Assembly (NCBI GenBank): GCA_009379845.1
Contig: WHSZ01000047.1
Coordinates: 1-48,348 of the forward strand
DNA length: 48,348 bases
From: Pseudonocardiaceae bacterium
Lineage (GTDB): Bacteria; Actinomycetota; Actinomycetes; Mycobacteriales; Pseudonocardiaceae
Direction: 5' to 3'
The notes under the pieces were generated by a model. That model was not told where the DNA came from, did not search any database, and saw nothing but the letters and a program-made list of their open reading frames with translations. Below, piece by piece: positions 7,755 to 16,082 of the stretch. The number at the start of each line of letters is the position of its first letter. Position 1 is the stretch's first letter. Position numbers and translations under genes: made by a program.

Positions 7755-8965
7755 TGGATTTCGGCTACGACGCCACGACCGAAGAGCTACGCAAGCGGCT
7801 GAACGAGTTCATGGACTCACACATCTACCCCGCCGAGCCGGTGTACCATGAGCAGCTCGCGAACCGCACCGATCCGTGGTCAAACTCGCCGATCATCGAG
7901 GAACTCAAGGCGGAGGCCCGCGGCCGCGAGCTGTGGAACTTCTTCCTGCCTGGCGAGCACGGCGCGGGATTGACCAACCTGCAGTACGCACCGCTCGCCG
8001 AGATCACCGGACGCAGCCCGGAACTGGCTCCCGCCGCGCTGAACTGCGCCGCGCCGGACACCGGCAACATGGAAGTGCTCGCCATGTTCGGCACCGAAGC
8101 GCAGCAGCGGCGCTGGCTACGACCGTTGCTGGACGGCGAGATCCGGTCGGCGTTCGCGATGACCGAACCCGACGTCGCGTCCTCGGATGCCACCAACATC
8201 GAGACGCGCATCGAGCGGGACGGCGACGAGTACGTGATCAACGGTCGCAAGTGGTTCATCACCGGGGCATTGAATCCGAACTGCCAGGTCTTCATCGTGA
8301 TGGGCAAAACCGATCCCGATGCCGACGTCCGGCAGCAGCAGAGCATGGTGCTGGTGCCGAGGGATACGCCCGGGGTCACCGTCACCCGAGGCATGCGGCT
8401 GTTCGGCTTCGACGACAGCGGTCACGGCGGGCACGCCGAGATCGAGTTCACCGACGCGCGGGTGCCGGCGGAAAACCTGATCACCGAGGAGGGGGCCGGG
8501 TTCGCGATCGCCCAGGCGCGGCTGGGACCCGGCCGGATCCACCACTGCATGCGGCTGATCGGGATGGCGGAACGGGCCATCGAGTTGATGTGCCTGCGCA
8601 CCAGCAGCAGGGTCGCCTTCGGTAAACCCATCGCGCAACAAGGTGTTGTGCAGGACTGGATCGCCGATGCGCGGGTGTGCGTCGAGCAGCTTCGCCTGCT
8701 GGTGCTGAAAACCGCGTGGCTGATGGACACGGTCGGCAACCGGGGCGCGCACACGGAGATCCAGGCGATCAAGATCGCGACGCCGAAGACCGTCGAGGAG
8801 ATCATCGACAAGGCCATCCAGGCGCACGGCGCCGGCGGGTTCAGCCAGGACTTCCCGCTCGCCGGACTCTGGGCGCAGGCTCGGATGCTGCGCATGGCCG
8901 ACGGGCCGGACGAGGTACACAAGCGCTCGCTGGCGAAGCGAGAACTCAAGCAATACCAACGGTAA
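7754..8965 (+). CDS. ACAD10/11-type acyl-CoA dehydrogenase
   Basis: A 403-residue acyl-CoA dehydrogenase. FAD-binding signatures are present: AFAMTEPDVASSDATN, FITGALNPNCQVFIVMGK, GRIHHCMRLIGMAERA, and QAHGAGGFSQDFPLAGL. Near the C-terminus the usual YEGT of this superfamily is replaced by RMADGPDEVHKRSLA, as in ACAD10/11 and LvaC. In that branch the enzyme acts on 4-phosphoacyl-CoA made by the partner kinase, eliminating phosphate to give an enoyl-CoA. Direct coupling to the APH-like kinase gene upstream supports the same role; the substrate chain is unknown. Confidence 0.9.
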   Translation: MDFGYDATTEELRKRLNEFMDSHIYPAEPVYHEQLANRTDPWSNSPIIEELKAEARGRELWNFFLPGEHGAGLTNLQYAPLAEITGRSPELAPAALNCAAPDTGNMEVLAMFGTEAQQRRWLRPLLDGEIRSAFAMTEPDVASSDATNIETRIERDGDEYVINGRKWFITGALNPNCQVFIVMGKTDPDADVRQQQSMVLVPRDTPGVTVTRGMRLFGFDDSGHGGHAEIEFTDARVPAENLITEEGAGFAIAQARLGPGRIHHCMRLIGMAERAIELMCLRTSSRVAFGKPIAQQGVVQDWIADARVCVEQLRLLVLKTAWLMDTVGNRGAHTEIQAIKIATPKTVEEIIDKAIQAHGAGGFSQDFPLAGLWAQARMLRMADGPDEVHKRSLAKRELKQYQR

Positions 8966-8992
8966 GGCTCATCCACGGAGCAAAGGGGCAGC

Positions 8993-10189
8993 GTGACCGC
9001 ACACACCGAGATCACGGCCGAGCAGCTGCGCGAGCGGGCCCGCGCACTACTCACCGAGCACGATCCGAAGAAGACCGAACGGCTGGAGTTCCTGCGCGCC
9101 CGCTTCGACGCTGGACTCGCCTGGGTACATTTTCCGGTTGGACTCGGCGGGCTGGACGCGCCGCGCGCCTTGCAGTCCGTTGTGGACGCCGAGCTGGCGG
9201 CCGCGGGTGCGCCGGACAACCAGCCACGCAGGATCGGGATCGGGCTCGGCATGGCCGCGCCCACCATCCGCGCGTTTGGTACCGAGGAGCAGAAGAATCG
9301 CTACCTCCGTCCGTTGTGGACCGGCGAGGAGGTGTGGTGCCAGCTGTTCAGCGAGCCGGGGGCCGGTTCGGATCTGGCCTCACTCGCCACCCGAGCGGTG
9401 CCGGACGGCGACGACTGGATCGTCAACGGGCAGAAGGTGTGGACCTCCAGCGCGCACCTCGCCAAATGGGCGATCATGGTGGTTCGCACCGATCCGGAGG
9501 TGCCCAAGCATCAGGGGATGACGTATTTCATCTGCGATATGACCGCACCGGGCGTTGAAGTCCGCCCGCTGCGCCAGATCACCGGTGAGGCCGAGTTCAA
9601 CGAGGTCTTTCTCACCGATGTGCGAATCCCGGACAGCCAGCGACTCGGTGAGATCGGCGCGGGCTGGCAGGTCGCGCAGACCACGCTGATGAACGAGCGG
9701 GTCGCGATCGGCGGCAACGCGATTCCCAGGGAAGGCGGCATGATCGGCGTGCTCGCCAAGAAGTGGCGAGAACATCCGGAGCTGCGCGCCGCGGATCTGC
9801 ACGATCGGCTGCTGCGGCTCTGGGTGGAGTCTGAGGTGACCCGGCTGGTTGGCGAACGGCTGCGGCAGCAGCTGGCCGTCGGCGCACCGGGACCGGAGGG
9901 TTCCGGCGCCAAGCTCGCCTTCGCCAAGCTCAACCAGGCGATCTCCAGCCTGGAGGTCGAGTTCATGGGCGAGCACGGGTTGACCTACGACGACTGGACC
10001 ATGCGTCGCCCCGACCAGCTGGACTTCTTCGGCAGGGAGGCCGGATACCGCTACCTGCGCGCGAAGGGAAATTCGATCGAAGGCGGCACGTCCGAGGTGC
10101 TGCGCAACGTCATCGCCGAGCGCGTACTCGGCCTGCCGTCGGAACCCCGCGTCGACAAAGACATCCCGTGGAAGGACCTGCCACGATGA
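8993..10189 (+). CDS. Acyl-CoA dehydrogenase (large-type partner)
   Basis: A 398-residue acyl-CoA dehydrogenase with CQLFSEPGAGSDLASLATRA, VNGQKVWTSSAHLAKWAIMVVRTD, and the C-terminal IEGGTSEVLRNVIAERVLGLP, which carries the flavin-contacting and base-position residues. It starts with GTG at 8993. Its stop overlaps the ATG of the next dehydrogenase (ATGA at 10186-10189). Adjacent, coupled pairs of this kind in actinobacteria (for example FadE26/FadE27) form alpha2-beta2 heterotetramers acting on bulky or branched acyl-CoAs; I infer the same here. Confidence 0.9.
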   Translation: MTAHTEITAEQLRERARALLTEHDPKKTERLEFLRARFDAGLAWVHFPVGLGGLDAPRALQSVVDAELAAAGAPDNQPRRIGIGLGMAAPTIRAFGTEEQKNRYLRPLWTGEEVWCQLFSEPGAGSDLASLATRAVPDGDDWIVNGQKVWTSSAHLAKWAIMVVRTDPEVPKHQGMTYFICDMTAPGVEVRPLRQITGEAEFNEVFLTDVRIPDSQRLGEIGAGWQVAQTTLMNERVAIGGNAIPREGGMIGVLAKKWREHPELRAADLHDRLLRLWVESEVTRLVGERLRQQLAVGAPGPEGSGAKLAFAKLNQAISSLEVEFMGEHGLTYDDWTMRRPDQLDFFGREAGYRYLRAKGNSIEGGTSEVLRNVIAERVLGLPSEPRVDKDIPWKDLPR

Positions 10190-11307
10190 CATCCGCGAAC
10201 CTGCTCTACACCGACGTCGAGGACGACCTGCGGGCCAGCGTTCGTTCACTGCTCGGCGATCGCAGCGACCCGAACGACGTGCTGGCGAAGTGTGAATCCG
10301 ACCAGCCCTACAACCTCGAACTGTGGCACACCCTGTCCGCCGAACTGGGCGTCGCGGGGCTGCACGTGCCGGAGAAACTCGGCGGGCAGGGCGCGTCGCT
10401 CCGGGAAACCGCCGTGGTCGCCGAGGAACTCGGCCGATCGGTTGCGCCCGTGCCGTTTCTGGGAAGCACGGTGCTGGCCACCAGCGCCCTGCTCGGCTGC
10501 TCGAGCGAGACCGCCACGGCGCTGCTGGAGCGGCTGGCTACCGGCGCGATCACCGGCGCCCTCGCCGTTCCGCTTTCCACGCACTCCGGAGCGCCGTTCC
10601 CGGATTCGGTGCGGGCCACCGCCGACGGCACGCTGACCGGCAGGGTAGGCGCCGTCGCGGACGCCGTGGTCGCCGAGACGCTGATCATCCCGGCGATCGG
10701 CGATTCGGGGCCCGAACTGTACTCAGTGGACACTTCGGCCGATGGCGTCGGCGTGTCCCCGCTGCGCGCCCTCGATCTGACCCGTGGCATCGCGGACGTG
10801 GAGCTCGCCGGGGTGCGAGGCACCCGGCTGGCCGAACCGGAGCTCGCCGACGGCGCCGTGCGCGAGGCGCTGCGCACCGGCGCGGCCGTGCTTGCTTCCG
10901 AGCAGCTCGGCCTCGCCCAGTGGTGCCTGGATGAGACCGTGCGCTATGTCCGGGAGCGCCATCAGTTCGGCCGCCCCATCGGGTCCTTTCAGGCGCTCAA
11001 ACACCGGCTGGCCGACCTGTGGCTGGAGCTGGTGTCCGCGCGCGCGGCCGCGCGGCATGCCGCGGACACCATGGCCACCGGGGGTGCCGACGCGGCGATC
11101 TCGGTGGCGACGGCGCAGTCCTACTGCGCGGAGGTGGCGGTGCACGCCGCGGAGGAGTGCATCCAGCTGCACGGCGGGATCGGGATGACCTGGGAACATC
11201 CCGCGCATCTTTTCCTCAAGCGGGCGAAAAGCGATCAGCTCGCGCTCGGCCGCCCAGGGCAGCATCGCGCCGCGCTCGCCGAACTCGTGGACCTACCGCC
11301 CTCATGA
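10186..11307 (+). CDS. Acyl-CoA dehydrogenase (small partner, heterotetramer beta-type)
   Basis: A 373-residue member of the shorter, divergent dehydrogenase branch typical of heterotetrameric partners: GVAGLHVPEKLGGQGASLRE, ASEQLGLAQWCLDETVRYV, RHQFGRPIGSFQALKHRLAD, and the FAD-contacting CIQLHGGIGMTWEHPAHLFL near the C-terminus. The catalytic-base region of the partner (IEGGTSE) has no clear equivalent here, as is usual for the half that contributes binding rather than catalysis. ATGA overlap with the upstream dehydrogenase gives 1:1 translation. It is the last gene of the operon. Confidence 0.88.
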   Translation: MTSANLLYTDVEDDLRASVRSLLGDRSDPNDVLAKCESDQPYNLELWHTLSAELGVAGLHVPEKLGGQGASLRETAVVAEELGRSVAPVPFLGSTVLATSALLGCSSETATALLERLATGAITGALAVPLSTHSGAPFPDSVRATADGTLTGRVGAVADAVVAETLIIPAIGDSGPELYSVDTSADGVGVSPLRALDLTRGIADVELAGVRGTRLAEPELADGAVREALRTGAAVLASEQLGLAQWCLDETVRYVRERHQFGRPIGSFQALKHRLADLWLELVSARAAARHAADTMATGGADAAISVATAQSYCAEVAVHAAEECIQLHGGIGMTWEHPAHLFLKRAKSDQLALGRPGQHRAALAELVDLPPS

Positions 11308-11375
11308 CCCCACGGTTCTGTCGTGAAGGCCACCTTCCGGGCACTAGACGCCCCGGATGGTCCCCTCGGTCGCGG

Positions 11376-12164
11376 CTACCCGGCGGCGTCGATCTTGCGT
11401 TGCAGCTTGTTCATCCCGGCCAGCCACCGGTCGGTGTCGCCGGCACGGGCGGCGTAGTAGCCGGCGACCTCCGGGTGCGGCAGCAGCAGGAATCGGCCGT
11501 CGGCAAGCCCGTCGGCGACGGTGTCGGCCACCTCGGCCGGCTCGATCGCGGTGCCGGCGAGCACCACGTCTCCTGCAGAGCCGGTGTCCCGGAGCATCTC
11601 GGTGCGGACGCCCTGCGGGCACAGCGCATGCGCCGTCACACCCCGATGCCGGTAGGATGCCGACAACCATTCGGCGTGCGCCAGCGCGGCGTGCTTTGTC
11701 ACCGAGTACGGCGCGCTGCCCAGCATGGACAGCAGCCCTGCGGCGGAAACCGTGGCAAGGAAGTGCCCGCGGCCGCGGTCCAACCAGCCTGGCAGCAGCG
11801 CCCGCGCGGCACGCACGTGCGCCATCACGTTGACCTCCCACGCCAATTCCCAGTCCCGCTCTGGTGCTTCCGGCCCGCCGGCGGGAGCGACGCCGGCGTT
11901 GGCGCAGTACATGTCGACCGCGCCGAGTTCGGTGCGCGCCGCGGAAAGCAACTCCTCGATGCCCGACTCGCTCGCGGCGTTTCCCGGCACGGCGGGCACC
12001 CCGAGCTCGCCGGCCACCCCGCGCACGGCCTCGGCGTCCAGATCGTTCAGGACCAGCCTCGCGCCCCGATCCGCGAACTTTCGAGCCAGCGCCTCGCCGA
12101 TACCGCGGCCCGCCCCGGTGATCACCACGCCGAGCCCGTCGAGCTGAATTCCGTGCTCCGACAC
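11376..12164 (-). CDS. SDR family oxidoreductase
   Basis: Classical short-chain dehydrogenase of 262 residues: VITGAGRGIGEALARKF nucleotide-binding motif near residue 14, CANAGVAP in place of NNAG, catalytic YSVTK preceded by the ATVSAAGLLS strand. The C-terminal lid (GVRTEMLRDTGSAGD) is that of broad-specificity alcohol/ketone SDRs. It is convergent with the acyl-CoA dehydrogenase operon and divergent from the TetR gene, so it may belong to the same regulon. The substrate cannot be predicted. Confidence 0.87.
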   Translation of the reverse strand: MSEHGIQLDGLGVVITGAGRGIGEALARKFADRGARLVLNDLDAEAVRGVAGELGVPAVPGNAASESGIEELLSAARTELGAVDMYCANAGVAPAGGPEAPERDWELAWEVNVMAHVRAARALLPGWLDRGRGHFLATVSAAGLLSMLGSAPYSVTKHAALAHAEWLSASYRHRGVTAHALCPQGVRTEMLRDTGSAGDVVLAGTAIEPAEVADTVADGLADGRFLLLPHPEVAGYYAARAGDTDRWLAGMNKLQRKIDAAG

Positions 12165-12280
12165 CGCCTACCGCCCTCGGTTCGTTTTGTTGGGCCCGCT
12201 TCGGGCCACCCGATCCCGGTCATCATCACACCTTGCCGTTCGCACGTCGATCAGGCGCCGGAGGAAGGAACGCAGGCCAC

Positions 12281-12889
12281 ATGAGCGCGCCAACGGACAG
12301 CGATCTCTGGCCGGACGTGCAGCCGGAAGCGGCCCGGCGGCTGATGCTCGCCGGCCTGCAATCCTTCGCCGAGCGCGGTTACCACGCGACGACCACCCGG
12401 GATGTTGCCACCGCGGCCGGCATGAGCCCGGCCGCGCTGTACGTGTACTTCCCTTCCAAGGCGGCGCTGCTGTTCGAGATCAGCAGGACGGGGCACCAGA
12501 AAACCCTTGATCTGGTGGAGGATTCGCTCGCGCACCAGGGCAGCTCGACCGACAAGATGCGGTATTTCGTCCGGGTTTTCGTGGCTTGGCACGCGCGTAA
12601 ACACACCATCGCCCGCGTGGTGCAGTACGAACTGCGCTCACTTCCGGAAGCCGAGTACGACAAGGTGCGCGCGCAGCGCAGGCGCATCGAAGACAGCGTG
12701 CGCCAGCTGATCGGCGACGGGGTGCGGGCGGGCGAGTTCGACGTACCGGATCTCAAGACCATGGCCACCGCGGTGCTCTCGCTCGGCGTGGACGTGGCCC
12801 GCTGGTACAGCGAGCACACCCGCAAGACGCCGGAAGAACTCGGCGCGGAATATGCCGAGCTGGTGCTACGCATGCTGCGCGCCGCATAG
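12281..12889 (+). CDS. TetR-family transcriptional regulator
   Basis: A 202-residue TetR repressor. The N-terminal HTH is clear: LMLAGLQSFAERGYHATTTR, DVATAAGMSPAALYVYFPS, KAALLFEISRTG. The alpha-helical ligand domain resembles regulators of acyl-CoA or steroid catabolism (FVAWHARKHTIARVVQYEL, then VARWYSEHTRKTPEELGAEYAELVLRML). ATG at 12281 has GAGGAAGG 12 bases upstream; an earlier ATG at 12233 is not supported. It may control the operon at 5464 through the palindrome at 5407, and the divergent SDR, but no copy of that palindrome was seen in its own upstream region. Confidence 0.88.
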   Translation: MSAPTDSDLWPDVQPEAARRLMLAGLQSFAERGYHATTTRDVATAAGMSPAALYVYFPSKAALLFEISRTGHQKTLDLVEDSLAHQGSSTDKMRYFVRVFVAWHARKHTIARVVQYELRSLPEAEYDKVRAQRRRIEDSVRQLIGDGVRAGEFDVPDLKTMATAVLSLGVDVARWYSEHTRKTPEELGAEYAELVLRMLRAA

Positions 12890-12917
12890 CGCCGGCACGT
12901 CGAGAAAGGAGCGCTGA

Positions 12918-13958
12918 ATGCGCATCGGTATGCAACTGTCCTACAGCGGCGGGTTCGCCGAGACCGTCGCCGAGCTGGCTGACTACGAGAAAGCCGGCCT
13001 TGACCTGGTGACCGTGCCGGAGGTGTACAGCTTCGACGCGATAAGCCAGCTCGGCTTCATCGCGGCCAGAACCGAGCGGCTCCAGATCGCCGCCGGCATC
13101 CTGCAGATCTACAGCCGCACGCCCACGCTCACCGCGATGACCGCTGCCGGCCTCGACTACGTCTCGGGTGGCCGCTTCGAACTTGGCCTCGGCGCCTCCG
13201 GGCCGCAGGTGATCGAGGGTTTCCACGGCGTACCGTACGACGCCCCGATCGGCCGTACCAGGGAGATCGTGGAGATCTGCCGGCAGGTGTGGCGCCGGGA
13301 ACGGGTGCGGTACGACGGTAAGCACTACCAGATCCCGCTGCCGGCCGACCGCGGCACCGGGCTCGGCAAACCGTTGAAGATCATCAACCACCCGGTACGC
13401 GATCGCATCCCGGTCTCGATCGCCGCGATCGGGCCGAAAAACGTGGCGATGACCGCGGAAGTCGCGGAGGGCTGGCAGCCGATCTTCTTCCACCCTGGCC
13501 GGGCGCGGGACGTATGGGATGACTCGCTCGCCGCCGGTAAGGCCAAGCGGGACGCCTCGCTCGGCGAGCTCGACATCCAGGTGCCGGTGGCCGTGGCGAT
13601 CGGCGAGAACACCGAGCCGCTGCTGGACTCGGTCCGCCCCACGTTGGCGCTGTACATCGGCGGGATGGGAGCGCGCGGTAAGAACTTCTACAACGACCTC
13701 GCCTGCCGCTACGGCTACCAGGCCGAGGCGAAGACCATCCAGGACCTGTACCTGGACGGCAAGAAGGACGAGGCGGCCGCGGCCGTGCCGGACGAGCTGG
13801 TCCGGGCGGTGTCGCTGATCGGCCCGGAGGGCTACGTGCGGGAACACCTCGCCGAATTCGCCGAGGCCGGCGCGTCAACGTTGAAGATCACGCCACTGGG
13901 TGCCACGCACGACGACCGGGTGCGGATCGTCGAGCGAATCCGCGAACTCGCCGCCTGA
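12918..13958 (+). CDS. LLM-class F420-dependent oxidoreductase
   Basis: A 346-residue luciferase-like TIM-barrel protein: it starts MRIGMQLSYSGGF, then YEKAGLDLVTVPEVYSFDA, IAAGILQIYSRTP, and FELGLGASGPQVIEGFHG, the GLG(A/S)SGPQV signature characteristic of F420-dependent LLM proteins from mycobacteria. The C-terminal region (GPEGYVREHLAEFAEAGASTLKITP) closes the barrel. Reduced F420 would supply hydride for reduction of an unknown substrate. It lies 28 bp behind the TetR gene and is probably co-transcribed with it, with AGAAAGGAGC before the ATG. Confidence 0.88.
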   Translation: MRIGMQLSYSGGFAETVAELADYEKAGLDLVTVPEVYSFDAISQLGFIAARTERLQIAAGILQIYSRTPTLTAMTAAGLDYVSGGRFELGLGASGPQVIEGFHGVPYDAPIGRTREIVEICRQVWRRERVRYDGKHYQIPLPADRGTGLGKPLKIINHPVRDRIPVSIAAIGPKNVAMTAEVAEGWQPIFFHPGRARDVWDDSLAAGKAKRDASLGELDIQVPVAVAIGENTEPLLDSVRPTLALYIGGMGARGKNFYNDLACRYGYQAEAKTIQDLYLDGKKDEAAAAVPDELVRAVSLIGPEGYVREHLAEFAEAGASTLKITPLGATHDDRVRIVERIRELAA

Positions 13959-13964
13959 CGCCGA

Positions 13965-14006
13965 CCCGTGGGTTGTGGCGTGACAACGCCGCGAAGTACT
14001 CACGGG
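13965..14006. terminator. Nested inverted repeat between convergent genes
   Basis: CCCGTG (13965-13970) pairs with CACGGG (14001-14006), and inside it GTTGT (13972-13976) pairs with ACAAC (13983-13987). The structure spans the gap between the LLM gene and the convergent membrane-protein gene, whose stop codon it includes. A bidirectional terminator is plausible but there is no T-run. Confidence 0.3.
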
Positions 14007-15688
14007 CGGGTGGGGCGCAGGTCGACCTGGTCGATCTGGTCGGTTCGCTCCGCGGCGATCTCGTCGGTCGGGTCCTCGGCCCGCGCCGCGCCGTCGAGGG
14101 CTTCCGGGTCGTCGTCGGGGCCGTCGTCCGGTCCGCCGTCGGGTCCACCGTCGGGTCCGCCGTCCGGCGAGTCCGCGTCGGCCTTCGACGGCGGCTCCCC
14201 GCCGGCCCGTTGCCTGCCGCGGGTCAGTGCCGTCCAGCCCAGCCCGCCGGCCAGCGGGATCAGCACGAGCGTCGGCCACTGATAGCGCCAGGAGAACTCG
14301 AACGCGGACGAGGTGAGCAGCAGGGCGGCGCCCAGCCCGCCGACCAGCAGGCACGCCGAGCGCAGGTCGGACCGGCGGGCACGGCCGATGCCGAACATGC
14401 CCGCGATCGAGAGCAGCAGCGCCCCACCGAGTACCACACCGGGCAGATAACCCACGGTGAGCTGGTAGTTGCGGAGGAACGAGGCGATTTCGGGGTCCAC
14501 CGAGATGGGCGGACCACCGAAGTCCCGGACCGCTCGTGGCGAGTCCAACCCCCACATCGGGTACTCGGTCTGGAACTGCCACCGGTACACCGGAACGTCC
14601 TCCGGCGCCGTTTCCCGCTTCAACGCGAAGTTCTTCATGAAGTCCCGGACGATCGGGCGGGCGACGTCCAGTGGCTGGGTCCGCAGCACCTTGTACGCGA
14701 ACGACTTCGTCGTCTTGTCGAGGCCGCCGTACGCGTCAGCCAGCTCGAGCGCGCGTGGATCCCAGCCCTTGAGGCCGTGCGTGTACACGTCCACGCCGTA
14801 CCGCTTGCCAAGTGGTTCCTTGGGGCACAACGGCTTCTCGGCCGGATTCAGGTCGAGCTTGGTGCAGTCCGCGACGGTGGCTGTCCGGCCGTAGAGCACC
14901 CTCGAGCTGGAACCGGCGAGACCCCACTCGCCTTCAATCGAGTAGAAGTAGCTGGCGTAGGAGAACAGTCCGAGCGCGAACCCGCCGACCAGCGCCGCGC
15001 TCGCCCCGATCCGCCGCAGCCATGGCCGGCGTTCCTCGTCGTTTCGCCGCCTGGCCGCGAGCAGCACGTACACCGCGGCCGGTACGACCAGCGGGATCGC
15101 GACGGACCGCGTGATCACCGCGGCGGCGAGCAGCAGTCCCGCGATCACCGTGGTGGGCGCGCGGGGAGCGCCGTTCCACACCAGCAGCAGCACGGCCAGC
15201 AGCAGCAGCACCTCGAAGATGAGATCGGACATGATGTTGTGTTCGATCTGCACCTGATAGGCGTCCAGCAGCACAGGGGCGCTGGCCACCGCCGCCACCC
15301 AGGTGCGCGCACCGCGCCGGACCAGCAGCAGGTAGACCCCCAGTGCGAGGCCGAGCCCGAGCACATGCTGGACGAGCACGACGCCCTGCAGCGAGTGGGT
15401 CACGAACAGGGTGGGTTTGAGCAGGAACAGCTGATATCCAATGGGGTTCAGCTGGGTTGGGTCGAGCTCCTTGAGGTTGTACAGATAGCGAAAGGAGTCG
15501 ATGTACAGCAACGCCGGCGCGTACGCCAGCATCGTGAGCCAGCGGAGCACCGCGCCACCGAGCAGCAACGCGCCAAACAACCAATGTCGACGAATCAGCG
15601 CAACGAACCGGCTTCCGGACACGGCGGACTTATCGGCAGCAGGATCACTCGCGAGGATGTCGTCCTGATCCGCATTTGGCTGTCCCAT
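14000..15688 (-). CDS. Multi-pass membrane protein, GT-C glycosyltransferase-like
   Basis: A 562-residue protein with about ten hydrophobic helices. A first TM segment (HWLFGALLLGGAVLRWL) is followed by an acidic/aromatic loop (LYIDSFRYLYNL) in the place where GT-C enzymes carry the catalytic acidic motif, then repeated TM helices to residue 260, a large soluble loop (about 260-390, with Cys residues at DCTKLDL and LCPKEP), and four further helices. The C-terminal 80 residues are disordered and contain GGPD repeats. This is the plan of polyprenyl-phosphate-sugar-dependent mannosyl/arabinosyl transferases and related wall proteins; no specific family was recognised. The ATG at 15688 lacks a strong ribosome site; an upstream start is possible. 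Confidence 0.7.
   Translation of the reverse strand: MGQPNADQDDILASDPAADKSAVSGSRFVALIRRHWLFGALLLGGAVLRWLTMLAYAPALLYIDSFRYLYNLKELDPTQLNPIGYQLFLLKPTLFVTHSLQGVVLVQHVLGLGLALGVYLLLVRRGARTWVAAVASAPVLLDAYQVQIEHNIMSDLIFEVLLLLAVLLLVWNGAPRAPTTVIAGLLLAAAVITRSVAIPLVVPAAVYVLLAARRRNDEERRPWLRRIGASAALVGGFALGLFSYASYFYSIEGEWGLAGSSSRVLYGRTATVADCTKLDLNPAEKPLCPKEPLGKRYGVDVYTHGLKGWDPRALELADAYGGLDKTTKSFAYKVLRTQPLDVARPIVRDFMKNFALKRETAPEDVPVYRWQFQTEYPMWGLDSPRAVRDFGGPPISVDPEIASFLRNYQLTVGYLPGVVLGGALLLSIAGMFGIGRARRSDLRSACLLVGGLGAALLLTSSAFEFSWRYQWPTLVLIPLAGGLGWTALTRGRQRAGGEPPSKADADSPDGGPDGGPDGGPDDGPDDDPEALDGAARAEDPTDEIAAERTDQIDQVDLRPTRP
14112..14170. repeat. Short tandem repeat coding for GGPD units
   Basis: About four imperfect 12-base units of the type CCGTCGGGTCCG encode SPDGGPDGGPDGGPDDGPDD in the disordered tail of the membrane protein. 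Copy number is likely to vary by slippage between strains; lengths in multiples of 12 keep the frame. Confidence 0.6.
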
Positions 15689-15811
15689 GTGGATTGATGA
15701 ACTCACTGTGGTAGACCGCGATGACGATCTAAGGCTAGCCGACGACCTTGTGGTCCATGTATTGAGCACCGGTTGTGTGCGATATGGACCACCGCCCGCC
15801 GCGTGCCCAGG

Positions 15812-16039
15812 TCAGTCCGTGGTGTCCCAGCCCTTCAGGTAGGCGAGCCCGAAACCGGCCAGCCCAGCGACGCTGGCCAGCACGAACGTCGGCGGACCAA
15901 GCCAGTCGACAACGCCCTCGACCAGCTCGCCCGAACCGGTGAGCAGGCCAGCGGCCTGCCCGAGCACCATGGCAAGCCCGCCGAGCACGAAAAGCGCGAG
16001 GCAGATCCGGAAACCGACGTCGAGTACACGTGTGATCAT
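15812..16039 (-). CDS. Small two-helix membrane protein, possible TRAP-type accessory subunit
   Basis: A 75-residue protein with two transmembrane helices (ICLALFVLGGLAMVLGQAAG and FVLASVAGLAGFGLAYLKG) separated by a short acidic loop (GSGELVEGVVDW). It starts with ATG at 16037-16039, 43 bp behind the TRAP large-permease gene, and ends the operon. TRAP systems normally need a small DctQ-type subunit with four helices; none is present, and this protein occupies its place. It is half the usual size and I see no DctQ sequence signature, so a functional link is inferred from position only. Confidence 0.65.
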   Translation of the reverse strand: MITRVLDVGFRICLALFVLGGLAMVLGQAAGLLTGSGELVEGVVDWLGPPTFVLASVAGLAGFGLAYLKGWDTTD

Positions 16040-16082
16040 TTGCACCAATCTCCTTGCTTGCGGGCGGTTACCGGCGAAACCC

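Noticed and set aside
11320..11353. GAAGGCCACCTTC hairpin and CCGGGC/GCCCCGG stem between the third dehydrogenase and the convergent SDR
   Set aside because: Short stems with mismatches and no T-run; it could be a terminator but the evidence is too weak.
13973..15697. 574-codon open frame on the plus strand
   Set aside because: Antisense to the multi-pass membrane protein; His/Gln/Arg-rich translation typical of the reverse of membrane-coding DNA.
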